Assembly: GCF_036880965.1 (NCBI RefSeq)
Contig: NZ_JBAJMV010000005.1
Coordinates: 372,001 to 436,000, forward strand
Direction of reading: 5' to 3'
Source: JAUASW01 sp036880965
GTDB lineage: Bacteria; Pseudomonadota; Gammaproteobacteria; Burkholderiales; Burkholderiaceae_C
Length of the DNA stretch: 64,000 nt
The notes below the pieces were generated by a model that did no database searches, had not been told where the DNA came from, and saw nothing but the letters and a program-made list of their open reading frames with translations. The translations under genes were made by a program, and so were the position numbers. Shown here in pieces: positions 8,353-16,544 of this stretch. Position 1 is the first letter of the stretch, and each line of letters opens with the position of its first letter.

Positions 8353-10788
8353 ATGACCCATCTGCTGACTTTGCTGTTGTCCCGTTTGCGTGCCTGGGTT
8401 CTTGCCGAGCCGGAAGATGTCAATGCGGGGGCTGCGATTGGCGCCTCGGGCGCCCGTACACGCTGGCCAGCCAGCCGTACCTGGGAGCGGCCGGATGCGC
8501 GGCCCAGCGGCAGTGCGATGACCACGGCGGACATCCAGCTCAGCGCGTTGCGGGTGACGCTGCTGGCCTGCGTGGTGCTCGCCGGGGTGGTGGGCCTGCA
8601 CACGGCGGCGATGGCCCTGATTCGAGGCAAGCCCTGGGCCGTGGTGATCGTGCTGGTGGTGCTGACGCTGCTGGGCGCTGCGATCAAGCAGGCCAAGCGC
8701 CCGGGGCGTGCGGGCGCGTTGCTGTTGCTGGCGGCGGTGTATGCCGCCGCCCTTGCGATCACCATCTCGACCGGCACGCAGCCAGAGTTGTCGCGCCTGG
8801 GCTATGTGCTCAGCTACACCAGCCCGCTGGTCGCCGGCTTGCTGGTCAACTGGCGTCTCGGCCTGGGCTTGATGGCCTTCAATTCGCTGTTCTATCTGCT
8901 TGCGATATCGGGCTTCAACGCGCCCCAGCTTCCGCAGCAGGAAGTGCGTCTGCCGCAGTCCTTGTTCTATGTGCATACGGCCCTGTTCATGTTCTTCAAC
9001 CTGTGCATGCCGCTGGCGGTGTTCCGCATGGTCGATGGCATGGGCAAGATCCAGGAGCGTCTGCGCACCTCGCGCCAACTCAGCGAGCAGGTCTTCCAGG
9101 CCGGCAGCGCGCCCACGCTGGTCTGCGGCCCCGATGACGAGGTGCTGCGTGCCAACAAGCCCTTCCTGCTGCTGTGCGGGGTCGATGACGAGAACGCGCT
9201 GCGGGGGTTGAGCCTGCAAGACCTGCTGAATGCACCGGCCGGCGAGGCACGTGCCTGGCGGCCGGAGGCGGGCCTGCGCTGGTGGCTGGATGCGGGCCAC
9301 GGGCGATGCGAGGTCGAGTTGCGCTCCGCACACAGCATCGGCCGGCGCTTGCAGGCCTACGGCTTTGACGACGTGACCGAGCTGCGCCGGGTGCAGGCCC
9401 ACCTGGCCGAATCGGTGCTCCGCGAGGCTCGGGCCACCTGGCACGATGCGCTGACCGGGCTGCCCAATCGAAGCCGTTGCATCCGCCAGCTCGATGCCCT
9501 TTGCGCGCAAGGGCCGGCCGGACCCGCGGTGGCGCTCCTGACACTGCGCATCAACAACCTGCGCCAGCTCAACGCGCGCTATGGCGTGAGCGCCTGCGAT
9601 GATCTCCTGAAGTCCTTTGTGCGTGATTTACTGGCCAGCCTGCCCGCCGGTGCCGAGGTGGCCCGCGTGCGAGGCTCGGTGATCGCGCTGCAGATGCCGG
9701 TCTGCGAGGACGCGAGCGAGATGCTCACACAGATGCGCCGCCTTTGCGCCGCCTTGCCTGTCCAGGCGATGGCGGCCATGCAGCCGGTGGTGCTGGACCT
9801 GGTCTTCGGCCTGGTCGCCGTGCGGGAGCTGCTGAGCCGTCAGGCCGGGCCGATTGACGGGGCGGAGTTGCTGCGCTGCTGCGAACTCGCGCTCGACATG
9901 GGCCAGGACGCTCGCTGGCGCCAGGAGTTCCACGGCTTCGGTGTGTTTGACGCCACCACCGCGCTGGCCGTGCAGCGCGGCATGGCGATCGAAGCCGAAC
10001 TGCCTCAGGCGCTCAGCGGCGGCCAGTTGCACCTGCTCTACCAGCCCAAGCTGCGGCCCGACGGCAGCCTGCTGGGCTTCGAGGCGCTGCTGCGCTGGAC
10101 CAGCCCGGCGCTGGGCCCGGTACCGCCGGCCGAGTTCATTCCGGTGGCGGAGGCTTGCGGCCTCATTGGTGGCATCACCGATTGGGTGGCCGAGGCCGCC
10201 TGCGCGCAACTGGCCCTTTGGCAAGCGCGGGGCGGCAACGCGGCACGGGCCCATGTGGCCGTCAATCTGTCGGCGCATGACCTCGAGCGGCGCGACTTGT
10301 TCGAGATGCTGACCGGTGCACTGGCGCGCCATGGCGTGAAGGCCACGCAGCTGGAACTGGAAGTGACCGAATCGGCGCTGACCCGGCAGCCCGCACAGGC
10401 GCTGCAGCAACTGCAGCGTCTGCACGAGGCGGGATTCACGATCGCCATCGACGATTTCGGCACCGGCTATTCCTCGCTGGCCAAGCTGGTCGATCTGCCC
10501 ATCGACGTGCTGAAGATCGATCGCTCCTTCCTGCATCAGCTGCCTGGCGATCTGCGCCGCGAACGGGTCGTGCGTTCGGTCGTGTCGCTGGCGCACAGCC
10601 TGCATCTGCGCGTGGTGGCCGAGGGTGTCGAGTCGGGCTCGCAGATGAGCTTCCTGCAGGCGCTCGGCGTCCATGGTCTGCAGGGCTATCTGTTTGGCCG
10701 CCCCGAGCTGCCCGGGCATTGGCAGGCACTGATGCAGCAGGGACGCATGCCCAGCGAGGCGGAGTTGGCACCTCTCGACCCGGCCTGA
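8353..10788 (+). CDS. membrane GGDEF-EAL protein, probable c-di-GMP phosphodiesterase
   Basis: An 811-residue protein. About five or six hydrophobic helices fill roughly residues 60-225, a PAS-like segment follows (QVFQAGSAPTLVCGPDDEVLRAN), then GGDEF and EAL domains. The GGDEF signature is replaced by RGSVI at about residues 440-444, so cyclase activity is very unlikely. The EAL domain keeps its key motifs: EALLRW from residue 577, VNLSAHDL, EVTES, DDFGTGYSS from residue 700 and AEGVES. I infer a membrane-tethered c-di-GMP phosphodiesterase in which the decayed GGDEF may act as a regulatory module. The ATG at 8353 was chosen over an upstream in-frame start (8239) because the latter adds a non-conserved, proline-rich leader. 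The gene converges on the S9 peptidase with a 12-bp gap. Confidence 0.9.
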   Translation: MTHLLTLLLSRLRAWVLAEPEDVNAGAAIGASGARTRWPASRTWERPDARPSGSAMTTADIQLSALRVTLLACVVLAGVVGLHTAAMALIRGKPWAVVIVLVVLTLLGAAIKQAKRPGRAGALLLLAAVYAAALAITISTGTQPELSRLGYVLSYTSPLVAGLLVNWRLGLGLMAFNSLFYLLAISGFNAPQLPQQEVRLPQSLFYVHTALFMFFNLCMPLAVFRMVDGMGKIQERLRTSRQLSEQVFQAGSAPTLVCGPDDEVLRANKPFLLLCGVDDENALRGLSLQDLLNAPAGEARAWRPEAGLRWWLDAGHGRCEVELRSAHSIGRRLQAYGFDDVTELRRVQAHLAESVLREARATWHDALTGLPNRSRCIRQLDALCAQGPAGPAVALLTLRINNLRQLNARYGVSACDDLLKSFVRDLLASLPAGAEVARVRGSVIALQMPVCEDASEMLTQMRRLCAALPVQAMAAMQPVVLDLVFGLVAVRELLSRQAGPIDGAELLRCCELALDMGQDARWRQEFHGFGVFDATTALAVQRGMAIEAELPQALSGGQLHLLYQPKLRPDGSLLGFEALLRWTSPALGPVPPAEFIPVAEACGLIGGITDWVAEAACAQLALWQARGGNAARAHVAVNLSAHDLERRDLFEMLTGALARHGVKATQLELEVTESALTRQPAQALQQLQRLHEAGFTIAIDDFGTGYSSLAKLVDLPIDVLKIDRSFLHQLPGDLRRERVVRSVVSLAHSLHLRVVAEGVESGSQMSFLQALGVHGLQGYLFGRPELPGHWQALMQQGRMPSEAELAPLDPA

Positions 10789-10800
10789 TCTTGCAAACCG

Positions 10801-12840
10801 CTAGCGTTTGGCGGCGCCTTTGTCATGGCGCGCCAGCCAGGCGAAGAACTCACCGTACCAGAGCTGGCTGTTGCGCGGCTTCAGGATCCAGTGGTTCTCA
10901 TCCGGGAACCACAGGAGCCGCGCATCGACGCCACGGGCCTTGAGCGTGTTGTAGTAGGCCAGGCCCTGGGCGTCGGGCACGCGGTAGTCCATTGCGCCAT
11001 GGATCACCAGGGTTGGTGTCTTCATGTGCTGGGCAAAGGCATGCGGGCTTTGCGCCGCGATCTTGGCCGGGTCGTCCCAATACCAGGCACCGAGTTCCTT
11101 GGCGTGATAGGTGTAGGCGTCGTCGGCGAACATGGCCTGCCAGTCATAGCAGCCGGCGTGGCAGATGTAGGCCTGGTAGCGGCCCGGTTTCACGTGGCCG
11201 TTCATCCATGCCACCATGTAGCCGCCGTAGGAGCCGCCGGTGGCGAACACGCGCCGCTTGTCGGCCCAGGGCTTCTGCAGGAGCAGGTCGGTGGCGGCCT
11301 CGATGTCCTGCAGCTCCAACTCGCCCCAGCGGTGGGTGATCGAGTCCAGGAAGGCCTGGCCGAAGCTCGATGAGCCGTGATAGTTCACGCAGGCCACCAC
11401 ATAGCCTTGCGCGGCAAAGGCCTGGTGGTTCCAGCGCCAGTGCCAGCTGTCGCCAAAGGCGGTGTGCGGCCCGCCGTGAATCACGTGCATCAAGGGGTAC
11501 TTGCGGCGAGCGTTGAAGCCGGGTGGGTAGACGAGCCACATCTGGACCTGATCGCCGTGTTTGCCATCGCTGTTGGCGCCCTTGAACCAGACTTCCTCCT
11601 CGCGGCCGAAGTCGATGCCGGCGAGCAGCTTGTCGTTGACAGTCTCGATGCGGCGCCACTGGGCGCCCAGGCCTTCCTCATCGCCCTCGACTTCCAGAAC
11701 CGAGATGCGCGAAGGATGCTGAACGCCGTCGTGATTGACGACGAGGGTGCCGGCCTCCAGCCCGAAGCTGGCCGCATGGCCACCGCGGAACAGCACGAAG
11801 GCGGCGCAGCTCTTCACGTCGAAGCGCCAGAGGTGGCGCCGGCCGCGTTCCTCGGCGCAGAAGAGCAGGCCCAGGTCGTCTTCATCCCACAGGAGCGGTG
11901 CGCTGACTTCGTAGTCCCAGTCTTCCGACAGCACGGCCCAGTTGCCATGGGTGTCCAGCACGCCAAGCTGCCTGGGTGCCGTGTGCTTGAGGCCCTGGTG
12001 GCTGGCGAGGAAGGCCAGGTGCTGGCCGGCATGGCTGTAGGCGGGTGCGCTGAAGTCCCAGCCGTCTTCCTGCAGCAGCACGCGGGCCTCGCCACTGCGC
12101 ACGTCCACCTCGGCGAGCGCCTGGCAGTTGTCGATGCGCTTCTCGGCCGCCGGATCGAAAGCGAAGACGATGCGCCTGCCGTCCGGCGAGATGTCGAAGC
12201 TCGTGGCATCCGGCTCGGTGCGGCTGAGCTCGAAGTCCGAGCCCTCGAACAGGTCGCGGGTCTTGCCGGTGGCGATGTCCAGCACATGCAGGCGCGCCAC
12301 GCGGCCCATCGGAATGCTGTGGTCCCAGAAGCGGTACAGCGCCTCCGAGGTCACATAGCCGGTCGCCTTGCGTTCCTTGTGCGCCTGCACGGCCCTGGCC
12401 TGCGCCGCTGCACCCTTCAGGCCCGGCCAGACCCAGGAGATGAAGGCGATGCGCTTGCCGTCCGGAAACCATTTGAAGGCCTCGATACCGGTGGCGACCT
12501 GGCTGACGCGGCGCGCCTCGCCGCCGTCGGGCGCGATCACGTAGAGCTGCGGCTGCTCGTCCTTGACGCCTTGCTGCTCGCGCTTGGCGACGAAGGCGAT
12601 CAGGTCGCCCTGGGGGCTCCACAGCGGCGCGCCGTCCTTCTCGCCGCAATGGGTCAGGGTGCGCATCTCGCCACCCAGCGTGGAGAGCAGGACCAGGCTG
12701 GACTGTCCCTGGTTCTTCTCCATGTCGTAGCGGCTGAGGCTGGCCACGGCTTGCGCGCCATCGGGTGAAAGGCTGGGCGCGCCGAGGCGTTCGAGCGCCC
12801 ACAGTGCGTCGACGTCGAAGAGGGCCTTCTTGGCGGTCAT
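10801..12840 (-). CDS. S9 family prolyl oligopeptidase / acylaminoacyl peptidase
   Basis: A 679-residue peptidase with an N-terminal beta-propeller (repeated WD40/TolB-like PDG and SPDGRR motifs) and a C-terminal alpha/beta hydrolase. The triad is visible: Ser537 in GGSYGGYM, Asp618 in GAMDYRVPDAQ and His650 in PDENHW. There is no signal peptide, so a cytoplasmic role cleaving short peptides or N-acylated amino acids is likely. The ATG at 12840 lies 2 bases after the stop of the GNAT gene with GGGA upstream; an in-frame TTG two codons earlier is less likely. It is the last gene of the moxR-GNAT-S9 operon. The exact substrate cannot be read from the sequence. Confidence 0.92.
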   Translation of the reverse strand: MTAKKALFDVDALWALERLGAPSLSPDGAQAVASLSRYDMEKNQGQSSLVLLSTLGGEMRTLTHCGEKDGAPLWSPQGDLIAFVAKREQQGVKDEQPQLYVIAPDGGEARRVSQVATGIEAFKWFPDGKRIAFISWVWPGLKGAAAQARAVQAHKERKATGYVTSEALYRFWDHSIPMGRVARLHVLDIATGKTRDLFEGSDFELSRTEPDATSFDISPDGRRIVFAFDPAAEKRIDNCQALAEVDVRSGEARVLLQEDGWDFSAPAYSHAGQHLAFLASHQGLKHTAPRQLGVLDTHGNWAVLSEDWDYEVSAPLLWDEDDLGLLFCAEERGRRHLWRFDVKSCAAFVLFRGGHAASFGLEAGTLVVNHDGVQHPSRISVLEVEGDEEGLGAQWRRIETVNDKLLAGIDFGREEEVWFKGANSDGKHGDQVQMWLVYPPGFNARRKYPLMHVIHGGPHTAFGDSWHWRWNHQAFAAQGYVVACVNYHGSSSFGQAFLDSITHRWGELELQDIEAATDLLLQKPWADKRRVFATGGSYGGYMVAWMNGHVKPGRYQAYICHAGCYDWQAMFADDAYTYHAKELGAWYWDDPAKIAAQSPHAFAQHMKTPTLVIHGAMDYRVPDAQGLAYYNTLKARGVDARLLWFPDENHWILKPRNSQLWYGEFFAWLARHDKGAAKR

Positions 12841-12842
12841 TT

Positions 12843-13442
12843 TCAATCCCGGGGTTTACTCAGTTGCCACTGCAAGTGAGTCTTGATGGTCGGCCATTCG
12901 GCCGCCGTGATGCTGTAGACACAGGTGTCGCGCAGATTGCCGTCGGCCGTGCGCATGTGGTTGCGCAGGACGCCGTCCAGCTGCGCGCCCAGTCGCTCGA
13001 TGGCGCGGCGGCTCTGGGTGTTCAGGCGGTGCGTCCGGAACTCTACGGCGATGCAGGCGAGCGTCTCGAAGGCATGCGTGAGCAGCATCAGCTTGCATTC
13101 GGTATTGAGGCCACTGCGCTGCACCCGCCGGGCATACCAGGTCGAGCCGATCTCGACGCGCAGGTGGGTGCTGTCGATATTCATGAAGGAGGTCATGCCG
13201 GCGACCTGGCCTTCTGCATCGAGCACGGTGAAAGGCAGCATGGAGCCGGCGGCATGCAGCGCGAGGCGCCGGGCGATCTCGGCTTCCATGCGCTCGGGCG
13301 TGGCCACGCTGGTGTACCAGAGCTGATGCAGCTCGCCGTCCGCCGATGCTTCCTTCAGCCCGGCCAGTTGATCCACCGCGAGCGGGACGAGGCTGGCATG
13401 GCGGCCGGTCAGCGTGACCGGTTTCAGGATGTCGCTGCCCAT
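12843..13442 (-). CDS. GNAT family N-acetyltransferase (RimJ/RimL type)
   Basis: A 199-residue acetyltransferase of the RimJ/RimL type. An acetyl-CoA-fold core is seen in PFTVLDAEGQVAGMTSFMNID, EIGSTWYARRVQRSGLNTECKLMLLTHAFE and VEFRTHRLNTQSRRAIERLGAQLDG. Family members acetylate protein N-termini, antibiotics or small amines; the substrate here is unknown. The ATG at 13442 overlaps the stop of the upstream ATPase gene (ATGA), and the stop is 2 bases from the S9 peptidase start, so the three genes are co-translated. Pairing an acetyltransferase with an acylaminoacyl-peptidase-like S9 enzyme is suggestive but proves no common substrate. Confidence 0.88.
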   Translation of the reverse strand: MGSDILKPVTLTGRHASLVPLAVDQLAGLKEASADGELHQLWYTSVATPERMEAEIARRLALHAAGSMLPFTVLDAEGQVAGMTSFMNIDSTHLRVEIGSTWYARRVQRSGLNTECKLMLLTHAFETLACIAVEFRTHRLNTQSRRAIERLGAQLDGVLRNHMRTADGNLRDTCVYSITAAEWPTIKTHLQWQLSKPRD

Positions 13443-14299
13443 CAACGGTTGTTCCGCTGCATGAAGACCAGTTTCTCGAACAGGGTCAGGTCTTGTTCGT
13501 TCTTCAGCAGAGCGCCCACCAGGGGCGGGATGGCGACCTTGCCGTCGCCGGTGCCGCTCAGTTGCTCGACCGGGATGTCTTCGGCCAGCAGCAGCTTGAG
13601 CCAGTCCAGAAGCTCGGAGGTCGACGGCTTCTTCTTCAGGCCGGGCAGGTTGCGCACCTCATAGAAGTTCTTCAGCGCGGCGGCCAGCAGCTCGCCCTTG
13701 ATGCCGGGGAAGTGCACATCCACGATGCTCTGCATCGTCGCTGCATCTGGGAACTTGATGTAGTGGAAGAAGCAGCGGCGCAGGAAGGCGTCGGGCAGTT
13801 CCTTCTCGTTGTTCGAGGTGATGAAGACCAGGGGGCGGTGCTTGGCCTTGACCATCTGGCGGGTCTCGTAGACATAGAACTCCATGCGGTCGAGTTCGCG
13901 CAGCAGGTCGTTGGGGAACTCGATGTCGGCCTTGTCGATCTCGTCGATCAGCAGTGCGACCGGCGTTTCCGACTCGAAGGCCTGCCACAGCGTGCCCTTG
14001 ACGATGTAGTTGTGGATGTCGCGCACCCGCTCCGAGCCTTCGATGCCGGCCAGCTGGCTGTCGCGCAGCCGGCTCACGGCGTCATATTCATACAGGCCCT
14101 GCTGAGCCTTGGTGGTCGACTTGATATGCCACTGCAAGAGTGGCAGGCCCAGGGAGGCGGCCACTTCCTCGGCCAGCATGGTCTTGCCGGTGCCCGGTTC
14201 GCCCTTGACCAGCAGCGGCCTTTGCAGGGTGATGGCCGCGTTGACCGCCAGCATCAGGTCGGCGGTGGCGATGTACTGGTCTGAGCCTGCAAATTTCAT
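13442..14299 (-). CDS. MoxR-family AAA+ ATPase
   Basis: A 285-residue AAA+ ATPase with Walker A GEPGTGKT (residues 33-40), Walker B LLIDEID (116-122), sensor-1 ITSNNEKELPD and arginine-finger region AFLRRCFF. This short MoxR subfamily usually pairs with a CoxE-like VWA protein; the probable partner is at 6921-8105, 5.3 kb away on the same strand. The pair is thought to act as a maturation chaperone. The ATG at 14299 begins the conserved MKFAGSDQYIATADLMLAVNAA; the longer frame reaching 14317 would need a TTG. It is the first gene of an operon with the GNAT and S9 genes and is divergent from the cytochrome c gene. Confidence 0.92.
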   Translation of the reverse strand: MKFAGSDQYIATADLMLAVNAAITLQRPLLVKGEPGTGKTMLAEEVAASLGLPLLQWHIKSTTKAQQGLYEYDAVSRLRDSQLAGIEGSERVRDIHNYIVKGTLWQAFESETPVALLIDEIDKADIEFPNDLLRELDRMEFYVYETRQMVKAKHRPLVFITSNNEKELPDAFLRRCFFHYIKFPDAATMQSIVDVHFPGIKGELLAAALKNFYEVRNLPGLKKKPSTSELLDWLKLLLAEDIPVEQLSGTGDGKVAIPPLVGALLKNEQDLTLFEKLVFMQRNNR

Positions 14300-14348
14300 G
14301 GTGTAGATCAAGGGCAACGTGGGCTTCGATCCAGTATACGGGTCACCC

Positions 14349-14354
14349 TATAAT
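14349..14354 (+). promoter_or_regulatory. consensus -10 box upstream of the cytochrome c gene
   Basis: A perfect TATAAT lies 35 bases before the cytochrome c start codon. Spaced 18 bases upstream is only a weak -35 candidate (TTCGAT, 14325-14330). In DNA this GC-rich a perfect -10 hexamer between two divergent genes is a good promoter candidate, but the start site is not demonstrated. Confidence 0.55.
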
Positions 14355-14388
14355 GCCGGCCGGACGTATGCAAGAGACACTCGGGACC

Positions 14389-15036
14389 ATGAAAAAACTG
14401 CTGCAGATTTCTTTCGCCGCCTTGGCAATCATTGGCGCCGTCGCACAGGCTCAAGCTCAGGACGTGGCCCTTGGCGAGAAGAAGGTGGCCATGTGCATTG
14501 GCTGCCACGGCATTCCTGGCTATCAGGCCAGCTTCCCCGAGATCCACAAGGTGCCGATGATTGCCGGCCAGGGCGCCAAGTACATCAGCGCCGCGCTGAC
14601 CGCCTACGCCAAGGGCGAGCGCAAGCACCCGACCATGGGTGGCATTGCCAAGACCCTGAGCGAGGCCGACATCGCCGACATCTCGGCCTACTACGAACAG
14701 CAAGCCAAGGCCCCGGCCGTGGCAGAGGCCGCGCCGGCTGCTCCTGGTGACGTGGCCAAGCTGCTGGAAAAGGGCGCCTGCATTTCCTGCCACGGCGCCA
14801 ACTTCAGCAAGCCCATCGATGGCGCCTATCCGAAGCTGGCCGGCCAGCACGCCGACTATCTTTATGTGGCCCTGAAGGCCTACCAGGTCGAAGGCAACCC
14901 GCAGGTCGGCCGTGGCAACGCCATCATGGCCGGCCAGGTCAAGCAGTTCAGCCAAGCTGAACTGAAGAGCATGGCCAAGTACATCGCCTCGCTGCCAGGC
15001 GAGCTGCGCACGGTCTCTCAGCCCCGCATGCGCTGA
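14389..15036 (+). CDS. diheme class I cytochrome c (c4-like)
   Basis: A 215-residue exported diheme cytochrome. A Sec signal peptide (MKKLLQISFAALAIIGAVAQAQAQ) precedes two homologous cytochrome c domains with heme-binding motifs CIGCH and CISCH and the c4-type segments IAGQGAKYISAALTAYAKGERKHPTMGGIA and LAGQHADYLYVALKAYQ. Methionines such as those in HPTMGG and AIMAG are likely axial ligands. Such proteins carry electrons in the periplasm to terminal oxidases. I chose the ATG at 14389, which starts the signal peptide and has GGGA upstream; the track-level frame begins 12 codons earlier, within the promoter. It is monocistronic, with a strong terminator after it. Confidence 0.92.
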   Translation: MKKLLQISFAALAIIGAVAQAQAQDVALGEKKVAMCIGCHGIPGYQASFPEIHKVPMIAGQGAKYISAALTAYAKGERKHPTMGGIAKTLSEADIADISAYYEQQAKAPAVAEAAPAAPGDVAKLLEKGACISCHGANFSKPIDGAYPKLAGQHADYLYVALKAYQVEGNPQVGRGNAIMAGQVKQFSQAELKSMAKYIASLPGELRTVSQPRMR

Positions 15037-15060
15037 AAGAAGCACCTGCTCAAGTGTGAA

Positions 15061-15085
15061 AAAGCCGCCAACAGGCGGCTTTTTT
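15061..15085 (+). terminator. Rho-independent terminator of the cytochrome c gene
   Basis: A perfect 9-bp stem AAAGCCGCC / GGCGGCTTT with an AACA loop runs into a T tract (six T in total). It lies 25 bases after the cytochrome c stop codon. Confidence 0.92.
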
Positions 15086-15168
15086 GCGTTTGATCAATGG
15101 GTCGGCACATCAGTGACCGGTAATACTCGCCAACTCGTTGGGGACCTGTTGGCCGATGGCCGCGCGTG

Positions 15169-16401
15169 ATGCTCAAAAGAATTCCAACCAAGCAGGTCAG
15201 GCTAGGCATGTTCATCCAGGCGCTCGACGGGCCCTGGCTGTCGCACCCTTTCTGGAAAACCAAGTTCTTGCTGGTCGAGGCCGCGGACCTGGAAGCCCTG
15301 CAGCGAAGCCAGGTGGCGGCGGTCTGGATCGACGATGCAAAGGGCCTGGAGGTGGAGGACGCACCTGTCGGCAGCCCGGCGCAGCCCGCCCACGCTGTGC
15401 AGGCCGTGGCTGAGCCAGCGCCCGCCATGGCGCCCTCACAGATGGCCAGGCCTGCCCGGGTGGCCGCTGGCGCCGAGATCGACCGCGCTGCCGCCTTGGT
15501 CAATCGCTCGCGCCAGCAGGTGATGAACCTCTTTGGTGAGGCGCGACTGGGCAAGGCGGTGGACGCCGAGCAATGCCTGCCCCTGGTCGAGGATGTGGCC
15601 AATTCCCTGGCCCGCAACCCCTCGGCCCTGATCAGCCTGGCCCGGCTCAAGACCAAGGACGACTACACCTATCTGCATTCGGTGGCGGTCTGTGCGCTGA
15701 TGGTGTCGCTGTCGCGCCAGCTTGGTCTGGACGAAGCCCAGACCCGCGAAGCCGGCTTGGCCGGCCTGCTGCACGATGTGGGCAAGATGATGATGCCCAC
15801 CGAGGTGCTCAACAAGCCGGGGCAGCTGACCGACGCCGAGTTCGCTGTGATGCGCTCGCATCCGATGCGCGGCTATGAGGCGCTGAAGGAGGGCAGCGCG
15901 GTGCCTGAAGCGGCGCTCGAGGTCTGCCTGCACCACCACGAAAAAATGGACGGCAGCGGCTATCCGCACCAGCAGTCGGGCGAGCAGATCAGCCTGCTCT
16001 CGCGCATGGGCGCCGTCTGCGACGTCTATGACGCCATCACTTCCAACCGGCCCTACAAGAGTGCCTGGGACGCGGCCGGCTCCTTGCAGCGGATGGCGCA
16101 GTGGCAGGGGCATTTCGATCCGCGCATCTTCCAGGCCTTCGTCAAATGCGTTGGCATCTATCCCGTGGGCACGCTGGTGAAGCTCCATTCGGGGCGGCTG
16201 GGCGTGGTGGTAGACCAGCATGCCGCCAACCTGGTGGCACCCACCGTCAAGGTCTTCTTCTCGACGAAGTCGCAGATGCCCATCCCGGTCGAGCTGCTGG
16301 ACCTCTCCAGCAGCAACGACCGCATCGTCGGCCGCGAGGTGCCTGCCGACTGGGGATTCAAGAACCTCGATGAGTTCTGGACTCAGCCGGACAAGCGCTG
16401 A
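15169..16401 (+). CDS. HD-GYP domain c-di-GMP phosphodiesterase
   Basis: A 410-residue protein with an N-terminal DUF3391-type domain (MLKRIPTKQVRLGMFIQALDG), an Ala/Pro-rich linker at about residues 65-100 and an HD-GYP domain. The catalytic HD pair is in LLHDVGK (His202, Asp203), upstream metal ligand H170 is in YLHSVAV, and the GYP motif is complete (HHHEKMDGSGYP, residues 255-266). Proteins of this type hydrolyse c-di-GMP to pGpG or GMP. The ATG at 15169 is preceded directly by an in-frame GTG, so the start is uncertain by one codon. It stands alone downstream of the cytochrome gene terminator. Confidence 0.92.
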   Translation: MLKRIPTKQVRLGMFIQALDGPWLSHPFWKTKFLLVEAADLEALQRSQVAAVWIDDAKGLEVEDAPVGSPAQPAHAVQAVAEPAPAMAPSQMARPARVAAGAEIDRAAALVNRSRQQVMNLFGEARLGKAVDAEQCLPLVEDVANSLARNPSALISLARLKTKDDYTYLHSVAVCALMVSLSRQLGLDEAQTREAGLAGLLHDVGKMMMPTEVLNKPGQLTDAEFAVMRSHPMRGYEALKEGSAVPEAALEVCLHHHEKMDGSGYPHQQSGEQISLLSRMGAVCDVYDAITSNRPYKSAWDAAGSLQRMAQWQGHFDPRIFQAFVKCVGIYPVGTLVKLHSGRLGVVVDQHAANLVAPTVKVFFSTKSQMPIPVELLDLSSSNDRIVGREVPADWGFKNLDEFWTQPDKR

Positions 16402-16496
16402 ACAGCACTGAAGGCTCAAGCTGGACCGGCTTTGTCCCTTTCAACAGTGCTTTGGGACTGGACTGGCGGGTCAATACTGGCGGGGACTGAATTTCC

Positions 16497-16527
16497 GCCC
16501 GCCGTTTTGCCCGCCGTTTTGCCCGCC
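16497..16527. repeat. short tandem repeat upstream of the lipoprotein gene
   Basis: Two exact copies of the 12-bp unit GCCCGCCGTTTT (16497-16508 and 16509-16520) and a partial third (GCCCGCC, 16521-16527) lie 18 bases before the lipoprotein start codon. The array occupies the place where the ribosome binding site would be expected, and no clear Shine-Dalgarno sequence is seen. Confidence 0.8.
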
Positions 16528-16544
16528 ATCGCGCCCGCTTTCCC

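Noticed and set aside
14299..14317. Upstream TTG starts for the MoxR (14317), GNAT (13445) and S9 peptidase (12846) genes
   Set aside because: Each has an ATG a few codons later that fits family starts and the 4-bp or 2-bp operon junctions better.
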